A stretch of 64,000 nt of DNA from DATAUD01 sp036501665. Lineage in GTDB: Bacteria > Verrucomicrobiota > Verrucomicrobiia > Limisphaerales > Palsa-1400. Positions 17,990 through 26,963 of the stretch are shown here, piece after piece. Location of the stretch: positions 24,567 to 88,566 of the forward strand of contig DASXZW010000078.1 in assembly GCA_036501665.1 (NCBI GenBank). Direction: 5' to 3'. The number at the start of each line of letters is the position of its first letter. The first letter of the stretch is position 1. The position numbers were made by a program, and so were the translations under genes. Below the pieces are notes generated by a model that searched no databases, was not told the DNA's origin, and saw only the letters and a program-made list of their open reading frames with translations.

Positions 17990-19234
17990 TTATTTCCCTT
18001 TGGTCAGATCGAAACAAAACAGTTTGTCAGTGCTCCGCGCGTAGAAATATCCATCGGCAACCGCCGGAAACGCGCGAACGTGGTCGGGCATGATTTGCGC
18101 GCGGTTCAGCGCTTTAAAACCGTCGCCTGTCGCCGCAGCACAGACCAATTCCCCCTTCTCGGTCATGGCGAGCAAACGATCTCCCGCCAGGATCAGGCTT
18201 GCCGCGCCCACGGAATCTTCCTGCCAGCGGATTTTCCCGGTCTTCCATTCCACGCACTTGAGCGATGGCGCGGGACTGAAACCCGGATCGCAGCGTCCGT
18301 CGATGCCGTAAAGAAAATCTCCGCGCCGCACACTTGTGGCATAATGATTGGAAAGAATATCGTCGCCGGACCAGAGTTTTTCCACGCCGTTGTCCTGCAC
18401 CTTGAGCAAAACCGCGCCTGTGCCATAACACGCCGAAAGAAAAATCATGTCATCAATAATGACGGGGGTCGCAGCGTTGACGGAAGCGTTCTCGCGCGAG
18501 CGCCAGTGAAATTGGAATTGCACCTTTCCATCGGTCGGATCGGCAGCAACGAGGCCAGCGCGAGTAAAGAAGAAAGCGTAACGTTTATCATGGATTGTGG
18601 CGGCGACGGGCGATGCGTAACCGGCCTCGTCATTGGCGCATTTCCAGGCGACTTTTCCTGACCCTTTATCAAACGCGACGATCCCTGCCCCACTTCTCCC
18701 GCCAATATCGAGAAGCACGTTGCCGCCTTCTACCACCGGAGAACACGCCATCCCAAAAAAACCCTTCCCCTGGTGAAACTCCTCTTTTGTATCCACTTGC
18801 CAAATCTTTTTCCCGTCCGACAAATCGAGGCAGATGAGCATTCCCTCCGCGCCGAACGTATAGACCTTACCCTCAGCGATGCACGGCGTTGCGCGCGGGC
18901 CTTCGTCGAAGCCGAAGTCATCGCGGTATTCGGTCGGATATGAATAAGTCCACTTCGTCGCGCCACTGCGGGCATCCATGCATTCGATAATTTCCTTGTC
19001 GTCCGAACGATTAAAAAGCACCAGCAACCGACCCGAAACCGCCGGTCCGCTGAATCCCGCGCCGACTTTCTTTTGCCAGACAACTGGAGGACCTTCGGTT
19101 GGCCAAGTCGCTGCCAGGTCTGTCCCAGCGTAAACGCCGTTGCGCATCGGTCCAAGAAACTGCGGCCAATCTGCGGCCAGAACCCGAGAAACGGCGCAAC
19201 TAAATGTAAAGCAAATGAGAAACAAGCGAATCAT
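17990..19234 (-). CDS. Exported PQQ-like beta-propeller repeat protein
   Basis: 414 residues with a signal peptide (LFLICFTFSCAVSRVLA). The mature part begins DWPQFLGPMRNGVY, then about seven propeller blades with recurring patterns such as CLDLSDGKKIWQVDT, AFDKGSGKVAWKC and CVEWKTGKIRWQED. This WPQFRGP-type family is widespread in Planctomycetes and Verrucomicrobia; most members lack evidence of PQQ binding or of enzyme activity and may be scaffold or ligand-binding proteins. It converges on the phosphodiesterase gene with 18 bp between. Confidence 0.9.
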   Translation of the reverse strand: MIRLFLICFTFSCAVSRVLAADWPQFLGPMRNGVYAGTDLAATWPTEGPPVVWQKKVGAGFSGPAVSGRLLVLFNRSDDKEIIECMDARSGATKWTYSYPTEYRDDFGFDEGPRATPCIAEGKVYTFGAEGMLICLDLSDGKKIWQVDTKEEFHQGKGFFGMACSPVVEGGNVLLDIGGRSGAGIVAFDKGSGKVAWKCANDEAGYASPVAATIHDKRYAFFFTRAGLVAADPTDGKVQFQFHWRSRENASVNAATPVIIDDMIFLSACYGTGAVLLKVQDNGVEKLWSGDDILSNHYATSVRRGDFLYGIDGRCDPGFSPAPSLKCVEWKTGKIRWQEDSVGAASLILAGDRLLAMTEKGELVCAAATGDGFKALNRAQIMPDHVRAFPAVADGYFYARSTDKLFCFDLTKGK

Positions 19235-19387
19235 GATGCGAAGGATGACACATGTGTGGGGGGATTTCGAGACAGAAAGCGGAGATAGAATACAGAATCC
19301 AGAAGTCGGAATTCAGAATGCCGCCGTTAACGATATCGCGTAGTCTCGCTTGCCCCCCAGACATGGCATCGCCGCGAGTTTGCGGGA

Positions 19388-19417
19388 ACCTTGATTAGCT
19401 TTGATTAGCCTTGATTG
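19388..19417. repeat. 10-bp tandem repeat, three units, GCCTTGATTA family
   Basis: The units ACCTTGATTA, GCTTTGATTA and GCCTTGATTG match the array at 3581-3620, including the terminal unit ending in TTG rather than TTA. It lies about 150 bp beyond the start of the beta-propeller gene. Confidence 0.8.
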
Positions 19418-19543
19418 ACCGGTGGGCGAGAGTGGGTCGATTTTTCTTAAAACATTAAACGGCAGATATTTATGCATGTTGTGCCTGTTTGAGATGGAAC
19501 CTTTACTTTGCGTCGTGATTTCTGGTGTTAAACCAACTCAAAA

Positions 19544-19561
19544 GCGGGAGCAAGCTCCCGC
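19544..19561. repeat. Short perfect hairpin followed by GCAGTC
   Basis: GCGGGAGC and GCTCCCGC are complementary around a two-base centre; a 7-bp stem with a CAAG loop is the realistic fold. The right end runs into GCAGTCCAAACG, similar to the tail of the hairpin at 2377-2399 (GCAGTCGAGACAAACG). It has no T-tract, so a dispersed repeat is more likely than a terminator. Confidence 0.6.
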
Positions 19562-19776
19562 AGTCCAAACGCTTCGCGATAAAGGGCGAGTGATCCTTAT
19601 TTCCCAGATGTTGATTGGTCTTTGGTTGTCAAAGAGCGGGCCGACGAGACAAAGTGTCCCACATTATTGTGGATCGCGCAAGGCGGCGGGTTGATTGGAC
19701 CGGCTAGAGAACATGCGCATGTCAATCTCCACCCCCGACTAGTGATCGACAACACTAAAAAAGCGACTGTTCAATC

Positions 19777-19807
19777 GTCATACATCTCTTGTGTCATACA
19801 TCTCTTG
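19777..19807. promoter_or_regulatory. Two 15-bp direct repeats, candidate toxin-antitoxin operator
   Basis: GTCATACATCTCTTG occurs twice, at 19777-19791 and 19793-19807, with a 16-bp period. The pair sits directly against the -35-like element of the promoter for the UPF0175/PIN operon. Paired sites next to a promoter are usual for autorepression of such operons; the binder is not shown. Confidence 0.45.
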
Positions 19808-19836
19808 CTGACACCGGGACGAATATGGGCTATCCT
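19808..19836 (+). promoter_or_regulatory. Sigma-70-like promoter for the toxin-antitoxin operon
   Basis: CTGACA (five of six to TTGACA) and TATCCT (four of six to TATAAT) are 17 bp apart, about 40 bp before the antitoxin ATG. The match is by eye. Confidence 0.4.
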
Positions 19837-19877
19837 GAACCTGGACGTAAAAGCGGGTTTAAAACGTCTCACGAGTT

Positions 19878-20138
19878 ATGGAAATCACAGTCCAATTGCC
19901 AGACAACATTGCCAGACATCTTGGAGAAGCCAGCGAAATGCCACGCCAGATTCTGGAAGCGTTTGGGGCGGAAGCTTATCGCGACCAGCGGCTTTCGCGG
20001 CGTCAATTGAGCCAACTTCTGGGATTTGATTACTGGCAAACGGAAGAGTTTCTCACGCAACATGAAGCCAGACGGCCTGTCACGCTTATGGACCTGCAAA
20101 TAGACCGGCAATCACTCGCATCACTTCGGCGGAAATGA
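19878..20138 (+). CDS. UPF0175-family antitoxin
   Basis: 86 residues with the pattern of the UPF0175 (PF03683) family: VQLPDNIARHLGEA, then PRQILEAFGAEAYRDQRLS and RRQLSQLLGFDYWQTEEFL, the last part a likely helix-turn-helix. These proteins accompany PIN-domain toxins, neutralising the toxin and often repressing the operon. The stop overlaps the start of the PIN gene by 4 nt. Paired direct repeats lie just upstream as a possible operator. Confidence 0.9.
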   Translation: MEITVQLPDNIARHLGEASEMPRQILEAFGAEAYRDQRLSRRQLSQLLGFDYWQTEEFLTQHEARRPVTLMDLQIDRQSLASLRRK

Positions 20139-20620
20139 TCCTCGTCGTCGCTGACACCAGTCCTCTCTGCTATCTCATTCTTATCGACGCCATAGATTTG
20201 CTTCCTCAACTCTATAATCGAGTTATTATACCCAGTGCCGTCTTTGCCGAATTAACCCATCCAAAGGCGCCAGCGTCGGTCAAAGCATGGTCCGGTTCGT
20301 TGCCATCCTGGGCAGAAATCAAAACCGCTGCTCATGCCGAATTGGACGAAATCCTTGATCCAGGGGAGGCTGAAGCAATCATCCTCGCGGAACAATTAAA
20401 GGCGGCTTCGCTTTTGCTGGATGAACTGGAAGCTCGACGTGAGGCGCTAAGGCGCGGATTGCCGGTTGCTGGCACCGTTGGCATTTTGGAAAAAGCAGCG
20501 GAGCGCGATTTAATAGTTCTTTCCGAGGCATTTTCACGCTTGTCCCGCACCAATTTTCAAATAGCCCCAGAAGTTCTTCAACAGGCTCTGGAACGGGATG
20601 CAATAAATCGGAAGAAATAG
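20135..20620 (+). CDS. PIN-domain toxin (DUF3368 type)
   Basis: 161 residues, translationally coupled to the antitoxin. PIN ribonuclease acidic residues are present: Asp7 in VVADTSPLCYL, Glu39 in VFAELTHP, Asp75/Glu78/Glu80 in LDPGEAEAI and Asp96-Glu97 in LLLDELEAR. The later segment GTVGILEKAAERDLI is typical of DUF3368 members. It probably cleaves RNA with Mg or Mn when freed from the antitoxin. All key residues are intact, so the toxin is likely active. Confidence 0.92.
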   Translation: MILVVADTSPLCYLILIDAIDLLPQLYNRVIIPSAVFAELTHPKAPASVKAWSGSLPSWAEIKTAAHAELDEILDPGEAEAIILAEQLKAASLLLDELEARREALRRGLPVAGTVGILEKAAERDLIVLSEAFSRLSRTNFQIAPEVLQQALERDAINRKK

Positions 20621-20726
20621 TTAGCCTTATTGAGGACCGTCGTGTTTTTTCGCAAGTTGTATCAATAAAACGGCTGGACAAATCCCTTGGCAGCGTCGCG
20701 GCGTTTTGGTTAGCTGAGCGGCCTTG

Positions 20727-23006
20727 ATGAAATTACCTTGGCTGTTGAGCTTGGTCGCGCTGTTGTCGGCGTGTACTGCCGTCTGTCAAGCGCAACCGTC
20801 GAACGCCTGGGAAGTTCACGGCATCAACACCACCAACAGCCATGTGCTTTCGGAAGGCAACACCAACTTCTTCACCGGCGGTGTTCAACTTTTCAAACCA
20901 CCCGCTATGGTCACGGCAGACGAGGCGATGCAGGATGTTTTCACCGGCGACGTAGTGGCCGAGGGCGATGTGACGATTCTGGACCACGGTCACATTTGGC
21001 GCGGCACGAATTTTATTTACAACGCGAAGACTGGCGATGTTCGGACCGGGACTTTTAAAACGGTGCAAACGCCCTTCGCCGTCGCCGGCCAAAGCATGAC
21101 CGGCAGCAGCAATCACGTTTATTTTGTCAATAACTCGTTTATTACGACCGACGATTATCAGCATCCCGCCTACCGGATACGCGCGCGGCAGATGACTGTT
21201 GTGCCGGACGATTATTTTGAGGCTCGCCAGATGACTTTGTTTGTCGGAAATACCCCGGTGTTTTATTGGCCGTACTACAGGCGTTCTTTGAAGAAACATC
21301 CGAACAACTTCGAGTTTGTTCCTGGCGACCGTTCGATATTTGGCCCCTATTTGTTGAGCGCGTATAATTGGTATGGCAACGGCCTGCTCGACGGCACGAT
21401 TCACCTCGACGAACGCGAGCGGCGCGGATTGGCGACCGGCCCGGATTTAATGCTGCACATGGGCAATTGGGGCGAGGCGGCGTTCCGATATTATTACGCC
21501 CATGACATCGACCCGGGCGCGGATGGAATCTCGGCTCCGCACCTGAACAATAACCGCCAGCACTCGACCTTTCTGTATGATGTCAATCCGACAACAAACC
21601 TGTCGGCCAAAATAGTCGCCAATTACCAGAGCGATCCGTTGGTGGTGCGCGATTTCTGGGAAGGCCAATACCAGGCCAACGTCGAGCCGGCGTCGTACGG
21701 GGAGATTCAGCAGATCTCCCCGAATTGGATTCTTGACACGATGGTGCAACCCCAGGTGGTCAACTTTTTTGAAACGGTCGAGCGCCTGCCAGATGTTCGG
21801 TTGACGGGCTTGCGCCAGGAAGTCAGCACGAGTCCGGTTTATTACGAAAACGAAAGTTCGATCGCCTATTTGCGGCGGCGTTTTTCTGACACCAACGTTC
21901 CCGTGCCGCTGAGCATGTACGATCCATACTACAAGGGGAACGGCACCATTGGCGGCTATCCCGATTACGAGGCGACTCGCGCCGATACGTTTCATCAATT
22001 CACGATGCCGGAGACTTTTTTTGGCTTCCTCAACGTGACTCCGCGAGTCGGCGAACGCGTGACTTCTTACAGCGCGGTGGAAGGCCCGCAAACCCGCACC
22101 AACTCCCAGACACGCGGTATTTTCAATACCGGCGTGGACATTTCCTGGAAGGCATCGCGCGTTTATCGCAACGCGGAAAGTTCCCTCTTCGATGTCAATG
22201 GACTGCGCCACATCATTCAGCCTGAAATTGATTATGGGTATATTCCCGCCCCAAACAGGTCGCCGTCGCAATTGCCGCAGTTCGATTATACGTATCCCGG
22301 TTTGCGATTGCAGCCGATTGAATTTCCCGAAAACACCTCAATCGACTCCATCGGCCGGCAGAATGTGCTTCGTTTCATGTTGATCAATAAATTGCAGACG
22401 AAACGGTTTGATGGGATTGAGGATTTGTTCAATTGGGATGTTTACACGGATTGGAATTTGACTCGCGGGACGAACTTTGCCTTTTCTGACGTTTACTCGG
22501 ACCTGGATTTCAGACCTCGTTCATGGCTGACGTTTAATTCCTCAACGCGTTATGATCTTGCTGATTCGCGATGGCGCGAAGCTATTGAGCGAATTACCGC
22601 CAGGCCGACAACCGCTTTGAGTTTGTCGCTTGGATACTATTACTTAATGAACAACGACCCGGAGTTTCAAAGTGTCACGGGACAAACTTTTCCGGGGCAT
22701 AATTTGATCTCCTTCGACATGTATTATCGGATGAATGAGAATTGGGGCGCGCGGATCAACGAATTATACGAGGCGGAAGACGGCGCAATGGAGCAGCAGC
22801 TTTATTCGGTTTACCGCGATCTGCGCAGTTGGACGGCGGCGTTTACTTTCCGAGTCACGCAGGGGCCGAATCAACCGACGGATCTGTCATTTGTATTTAC
22901 ATTCTCGCTCAAAGCGTTTCCGCGTTACACATTGAACCGGGAAGTCGATCAACCGGGATTGCTGCTGGGGAGCGGGTCCGGGCCGGATTGGATGGACCGG
23001 TATTGA
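20727..23006 (+). CDS. lptD: LptD/OstA-like outer-membrane assembly protein
   Basis: 759 residues from the ATG at 20727 (a TTG lies one codon earlier). A signal peptide (LLSLVALLSACTAVCQA) is followed by an OstA/LptA-like beta-jellyroll domain at ~30-190 (MVTADEAMQDVFTGDVVAEG, HIWRGTNFIYNAKTGDVRTG), then a long beta-barrel region ending in an aromatic-rich tail. In LptD, the N-terminal jellyroll receives LPS from LptA and the barrel inserts it in the outer leaflet. The barrel shows alternating aromatic and polar residues (WNLTRGTNFAFSDVYSDLDF; YYLMNNDPEFQSVTG). Whether this organism makes LPS is not shown here. The last 58 nt overlap the convergent methyltransferase gene. Confidence 0.85.
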   Translation: MKLPWLLSLVALLSACTAVCQAQPSNAWEVHGINTTNSHVLSEGNTNFFTGGVQLFKPPAMVTADEAMQDVFTGDVVAEGDVTILDHGHIWRGTNFIYNAKTGDVRTGTFKTVQTPFAVAGQSMTGSSNHVYFVNNSFITTDDYQHPAYRIRARQMTVVPDDYFEARQMTLFVGNTPVFYWPYYRRSLKKHPNNFEFVPGDRSIFGPYLLSAYNWYGNGLLDGTIHLDERERRGLATGPDLMLHMGNWGEAAFRYYYAHDIDPGADGISAPHLNNNRQHSTFLYDVNPTTNLSAKIVANYQSDPLVVRDFWEGQYQANVEPASYGEIQQISPNWILDTMVQPQVVNFFETVERLPDVRLTGLRQEVSTSPVYYENESSIAYLRRRFSDTNVPVPLSMYDPYYKGNGTIGGYPDYEATRADTFHQFTMPETFFGFLNVTPRVGERVTSYSAVEGPQTRTNSQTRGIFNTGVDISWKASRVYRNAESSLFDVNGLRHIIQPEIDYGYIPAPNRSPSQLPQFDYTYPGLRLQPIEFPENTSIDSIGRQNVLRFMLINKLQTKRFDGIEDLFNWDVYTDWNLTRGTNFAFSDVYSDLDFRPRSWLTFNSSTRYDLADSRWREAIERITARPTTALSLSLGYYYLMNNDPEFQSVTGQTFPGHNLISFDMYYRMNENWGARINELYEAEDGAMEQQLYSVYRDLRSWTAAFTFRVTQGPNQPTDLSFVFTFSLKAFPRYTLNREVDQPGLLLGSGSGPDWMDRY

Positions 23007-24079
23007 GTCAATACTTGGAACCGATGGCCCAGGTGCTCCGGGTGGGTCAGCGTTTGAAACTGCGCCATGGTTTTCCTGCCTAAGTCTGTCAAATATTCGG
23101 AACTTTCATGGATGTTTGAATAGGCTTGAACGAGGAACGCGGATTGCCGGAGCAGTTTAGCTTGGTCCAAGCCTGCTGCCTTCCCTGCTTGTTCTAACGC
23201 GAAGAAATTCACGTCCGACGTGAGGTCTTGTTCTCCGGGGTTGGCAAGCAAATCATCGTTTCCATGGTGACGGGAAAATGCGCGCAATGTTCCGTGGGGT
23301 CGATCTGGTCGCAATGGATTTTCCGCATGAAACCCGTAATCAATCGCGAGCAATTTCCCTTTCTCCAGCGCTTGCGCCGCTGCGGTCCACCACTTCGTTG
23401 CAGCCGGACAAACTTCCGTGATGAATCCTTCCGGGAGAACTTTTGCCAAGTCGTGCGGAACATTCGGAACTTGGCCGATCAACGCTGCGTCGAGATCGCC
23501 CAAGCACCACACGAAGGAATCTTTGACTGACTTGACCCGGCATTCGCGCCAACGCAAATCTAGACTGTCCCATGCAAGACGATGAACTGGCAGCGCATCA
23601 AAGAATTCGTTTGAAAAAATAATTCCGTTTACACTTCGCGCCGCGAAATCTCCAACATCCTCCGTCCACTTGACAATGGAACTCCACGAGCTTAACGCTT
23701 TTTTCTGCCAGCCACGTCGGATTATTGATGGATCAACGATCCAATATTCCAACCTTCGCAAAAGGTCAGGACGTTTTTCCTCAAACCACGCGAGAATGTC
23801 GGCGGCAAGCTGGCCATCGTGTGCCCCGGCTTCAACCAATTGAATTCCGTCATTGGGACACTCGCTGTCCAGCCATTGGGCAAATTGGAACGCAAGAAGC
23901 CGCCCGAACAAGGGACCGGTGCTGACGCTTGTAAAGTAATCGCCAGCGCGACCGATCTTGTGCGGTTGCTCGTAATAGCCCAGCCCTGGCTCATACAAGG
24001 CGATTTCCATGAATCGCGCGAACGTTATCGGGCCGTTGCGCTCGATCTCCTGCCGCATTTTTCGCGCCAAAATATTCAA
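22949..24079 (-). CDS. MidA/NDUFAF7-family SAM-dependent protein methyltransferase
   Basis: 376 residues matching the COG1565 family: FMEIALYEPGLGYYEQ and IGRAGDYFTSVSTGPLFGRL near the start, SAM-binding VEAGAHDGQLAADIL, and IIFSNEFFDALPVHRL. The mitochondrial member NDUFAF7 dimethylates an arginine in complex I; the bacterial role is unknown. Its 3' end overlaps the lptD 3' end, and its 5' end is 56 bp from the divergent pilT gene. Confidence 0.9.
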   Translation of the reverse strand: MNILARKMRQEIERNGPITFARFMEIALYEPGLGYYEQPHKIGRAGDYFTSVSTGPLFGRLLAFQFAQWLDSECPNDGIQLVEAGAHDGQLAADILAWFEEKRPDLLRRLEYWIVDPSIIRRGWQKKALSSWSSIVKWTEDVGDFAARSVNGIIFSNEFFDALPVHRLAWDSLDLRWRECRVKSVKDSFVWCLGDLDAALIGQVPNVPHDLAKVLPEGFITEVCPAATKWWTAAAQALEKGKLLAIDYGFHAENPLRPDRPHGTLRAFSRHHGNDDLLANPGEQDLTSDVNFFALEQAGKAAGLDQAKLLRQSAFLVQAYSNIHESSEYLTDLGRKTMAQFQTLTHPEHLGHRFQVLTQYRSIQSGPDPLPSSNPG

Positions 24080-24135
24080 TATCTTGCAGTCTTTTTGGCA
24101 GTTGGTACAGTAACGGCTGGCAGCATTGAGAATTT

Positions 24136-25230
24136 ATGGCGAGAATCGACGCACTTTTCAATTTAATGTTCGAGCAAAAGGCCTCGGACCTTCACCTTTC
24201 GTCCGGCAACCCGCCCATCCTGCGCATCAACGGCGAGCTGACGCGGGTCGATTTTCCACCGCTGGAGGATGACCAACTTAAGATCATGCTCTACGAAATC
24301 GCGCCCGATTACAAAATCAAAGTATTTGAAGAAACCGGCGACGTCGATTTTGGTTACGAGATTGCGGGCGTGTCCCGGTTTCGCGCGAATTTTTTCACGC
24401 AAAAATACGGAATCGCCGCCGTTTTCCGGCAAATTCCCAGCAAGGTGCTTTCGTTTGAGGACTTTGACAAAATCGGCGCTCCCCTGCCCGCTGTCCTCAA
24501 GAAATTCGCGATGCTGCACAAAGGACTCGTCGTGGTCACGGGGCCGACCGGCTCCGGCAAGTCCACGACGCTCGCGGCCATCGTCGATTACGCGAACAAA
24601 AACCGGCGCGATCACATTATTACCGTCGAGGACCCGATTGAATTTGTGCATGAGAGCAAGGGCTGCCTTGTCAATCATCGTGAAGTCGGGCTGCACACGC
24701 GTTCGTTTGCCGCGGCGCTTCGCGGCGCATTGCGCGAGGACCCGGACATTGTCCTCGTCGGCGAGTTGCGCGACCTGGAAACAATCGAACTGGCGCTTAC
24801 TGCGGCGAGCACGGGGCATCTCGTCTTTGGAACTTTGCACACGCAAAGCGCGGCCAAGACCGTTGATCGTATCATTGACGTTTTTCCGGCAGATCAGCAG
24901 AACAAGATTCGCGCGACGCTTTCGGAATCGTTAAAGGGAGTTGTCGCGCAAGGCCTGTTCAAGCGCGTGGATCGAAAGGGCCGCGTTGCCGCCTTGGAAA
25001 TTTTGATTTTCAACACCGCCGTCGCAAATCTTGTGCGCGAAGGAAAGACGCACCAGATTCCGGGCATGATTCAGGTGGGCAAGAAATTCGGCAATACGCC
25101 GCTTGACGATTCCATCATGGACCACCTCAAGATGAAGCGAATTTCCCCGGAGGAAGCTTACGACAAGTGCATCGACAAGAAGAAGTTCCGTCCATTTCTG
25201 GCAAACCCGCCGGAGGAAGATGAGATTTGA
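24136..25230 (+). CDS. pilT: PilT-type pilus retraction ATPase
   Basis: 364 residues, full PilT length. N-terminal PAS-like domain (MFEQKASDLHLSSGNPP), Walker A GPTGSGKSTT at ~136-145, Asp box (HIITVEDPIEFVH), Walker B (DIVLVGELRDLET), His box (TGHLVFGTLHT), and a C-terminal NLVREGKTHQIPGMIQ segment, the PilT counterpart of the AIRNLIRE motif needed for retraction. It powers twitching or DNA uptake by depolymerising type IV pili. It is followed at 33 nt by a second PilT-family ATPase. Confidence 0.95.
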   Translation: MARIDALFNLMFEQKASDLHLSSGNPPILRINGELTRVDFPPLEDDQLKIMLYEIAPDYKIKVFEETGDVDFGYEIAGVSRFRANFFTQKYGIAAVFRQIPSKVLSFEDFDKIGAPLPAVLKKFAMLHKGLVVVTGPTGSGKSTTLAAIVDYANKNRRDHIITVEDPIEFVHESKGCLVNHREVGLHTRSFAAALRGALREDPDIVLVGELRDLETIELALTAASTGHLVFGTLHTQSAAKTVDRIIDVFPADQQNKIRATLSESLKGVVAQGLFKRVDRKGRVAALEILIFNTAVANLVREGKTHQIPGMIQVGKKFGNTPLDDSIMDHLKMKRISPEEAYDKCIDKKKFRPFLANPPEEDEI

Positions 25231-25263
25231 TTTCTTCCAAGAACACGCCGATACCGATATATT

Positions 25264-26493
25264 ATGCGTCGCAGCGAACTTGATTATATTCTGTCCACGA
25301 TGCTCGGTTTGGACAGGCAAACCGACACCGTCATCCTGCGCAGGACCGAAGTTTCCGACCTGAACTTCACCGTGGACCGCCCTTTGCAGGTGGAGCAAAG
25401 CGGTGAACTGGTGGCGGTGGCGTCGAATCCGATGATCGAACGGTTGACCCCCTTTCAAACCGAGATGATCGCGCTGAACCTGATTGGCGGAAGCCATCGG
25501 TTGACGGAGGATTTGATTCGCACCGGCTCCTGTGACTCGTCGTACAGCGTCGGCGATCAATTGCGCTTTCGCGTCAATATTTTTACGCAGCGCGGGCGAT
25601 TTTCAATCGTCATGCGCAAGCTCAACACGGAAATTCCATCGCTGGAGCAACTGAGTTTGCCCGATATTTTCCGCTCAGTGGCGCAGGAAAAAACGGGGTT
25701 GGTTCTGGTTACGGGCGCAACGGGATCAGGAAAATCGACCACTCTTGCGGCGCTTCTGAACGAGATCAATCTTCAAAAATCGGTTCATATCATCACGCTC
25801 GAAGACCCTGTGGAGTTCGTCCATCCGCACAAAAGATCGACCTTCAACCAGCGTGAAATGGGCAGCGATTTCAGCACCTTCGCGGCGGGACTCCGCGCTG
25901 CGTTGCGCCAGGCGCCGAAGGTTGTTCTTGTCGGCGAAATGCGCGATCGCGAAACCGTGGAAATTGGCCTGGCTGCCGCTGAGACCGGGCACTTGGTGCT
26001 CAGCACCCTGCACACAATTGACGCGGGACAAACGATCAACCGTATTCTCGGTATGTTTGAACCGGAGGAGCAGGAGCAGATTCGCATCCGCCTCGCGGAC
26101 ACTTTGCGTTGGGTCATCAGCCAGCGTCTCGCGCCGAAAGTTGGCGGCGGACGCTATGCGCTTTTGGAAATCATGGGAGCGAACCTGCGAACCAAGGAAA
26201 CCATCGTTCAAGGCGAAACGGAGGGAAAGAGCTTCTACGAAATCATCGAAGCCAATCATACGTTCGGCTGGCGCAATTTCGATCAAGCCTGCCTTGAAGC
26301 GTACGACCACAATAAAATTTCCGAGGAAGGCGCCGTCGCTTATTGCACGAAGAAAGGCGTTGTCACGCGCACAATCGACAAAATCAAAAAGGCGCGCGGC
26401 GAACATATTGTTGCCTCTGATCTGAAGATGAAGCGCGAGCCATTGAAACAGACGACTGTTCCGAATTTTCCGGCCACCCTCAAATTGAAATGA
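25264..26493 (+). CDS. Second PilT/PilU-family ATPase
   Basis: 409 residues, a diverged paralogue of the previous gene. It keeps Walker A GATGSGKSTT at ~151-160, HIITLEDPVEFVH, VVLVGEMRDRETVE and TGHLVLSTLHTIDAG. Its N-terminal domain is less similar (LDYILSTMLGLDRQTD), and the C-terminal region has KETIVQGETEGKSFYEI instead of the retraction motif, with a ~60-residue basic tail. It may act as a PilU-like helper to PilT or with another filament. Cotranscription with pilT and the following receiver-like gene is likely from the short gaps. Confidence 0.9.
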   Translation: MRRSELDYILSTMLGLDRQTDTVILRRTEVSDLNFTVDRPLQVEQSGELVAVASNPMIERLTPFQTEMIALNLIGGSHRLTEDLIRTGSCDSSYSVGDQLRFRVNIFTQRGRFSIVMRKLNTEIPSLEQLSLPDIFRSVAQEKTGLVLVTGATGSGKSTTLAALLNEINLQKSVHIITLEDPVEFVHPHKRSTFNQREMGSDFSTFAAGLRAALRQAPKVVLVGEMRDRETVEIGLAAAETGHLVLSTLHTIDAGQTINRILGMFEPEEQEQIRIRLADTLRWVISQRLAPKVGGGRYALLEIMGANLRTKETIVQGETEGKSFYEIIEANHTFGWRNFDQACLEAYDHNKISEEGAVAYCTKKGVVTRTIDKIKKARGEHIVASDLKMKREPLKQTTVPNFPATLKLK

Positions 26494-26496
26494 CGC

Positions 26497-26961
26497 ATGG
26501 ATGAATTCGACATAATCGCGCCGGACGATCACCCTGCCCTGCTGGCGATCAGCACGCCGCACCTTGCCGCTTTGGTCAAATCGACATTGGTCGATATGAA
26601 TTATAAGGTACACGTTGTTGATCGTCCTGTGCTCTTTGAGACTCGATTCACACAGGTCAATTACGAGGTTATCTTCATTGAAGAGGCGTTTGCCGGCTGC
26701 GATCCGATGCAGAACACGATTCTGTCGATGATTCAAACCCTCCCGATGGCGCAGCGACGGCACGCGGTTTTTTTCCTCATCGGCAGCGGTTACGAAACGT
26801 TGAATACAATGCAGGCGTTTGCCTTGAGTGTGCATTGCGTGATCAATGTCGCGGAACTTTCGATGCTCGCTGAATTGGTGCAAAAAACCGTCGCTGAAAA
26901 CGATTTGTTTCTCAGTCCATTCCGCGACGCCCAACGGCGCGCCTTCCAGAAACCGGCTTAA
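26497..26961 (+). CDS. Degenerate receiver-like (pseudo-receiver) protein in the pilT cluster
   Basis: 154 residues. Secondary-structure pattern follows a receiver fold: beta1 ALLAIST, helix LAALVKSTLVDMNYKV, beta3 YEVIFIEEAF where the phospho-acceptor Asp would be, beta4 HAVFFLIGSG, beta5 HCVINVAEL. The usual Asp is Glu and the conserved Lys is absent, so it cannot be phosphorylated in the standard way. It starts 3 nt after the PilT paralogue and ends 2 nt before tlyA. A partner-binding role with the PilT ATPases is inference. Confidence 0.65.
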   Translation: MDEFDIIAPDDHPALLAISTPHLAALVKSTLVDMNYKVHVVDRPVLFETRFTQVNYEVIFIEEAFAGCDPMQNTILSMIQTLPMAQRRHAVFFLIGSGYETLNTMQAFALSVHCVINVAELSMLAELVQKTVAENDLFLSPFRDAQRRAFQKPA

Positions 26962-26963
26962 GT

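Larger units (their letters stand above)
19235..19877. other. 643-bp intergenic region with repeats and the toxin-antitoxin promoter
   Basis: No convincing gene is seen; a 90-codon open frame at 19422-19694 shows no protein-like pattern. The region holds the 10-bp repeat array at 19388-19417, a hairpin at 19544-19561, a pair of 15-bp direct repeats at 19777-19807 and a promoter-like sequence at 19808-19836. Confidence 0.6.

Noticed and set aside
19422..19694. 90-codon open frame in the spacer before the antitoxin
   Set aside because: It spans the hairpin repeat and has no conserved pattern.
21447..22271. 274-codon open frame antisense to lptD
   Set aside because: Shadow of the barrel region; Arg/His-rich with no recognisable domain.
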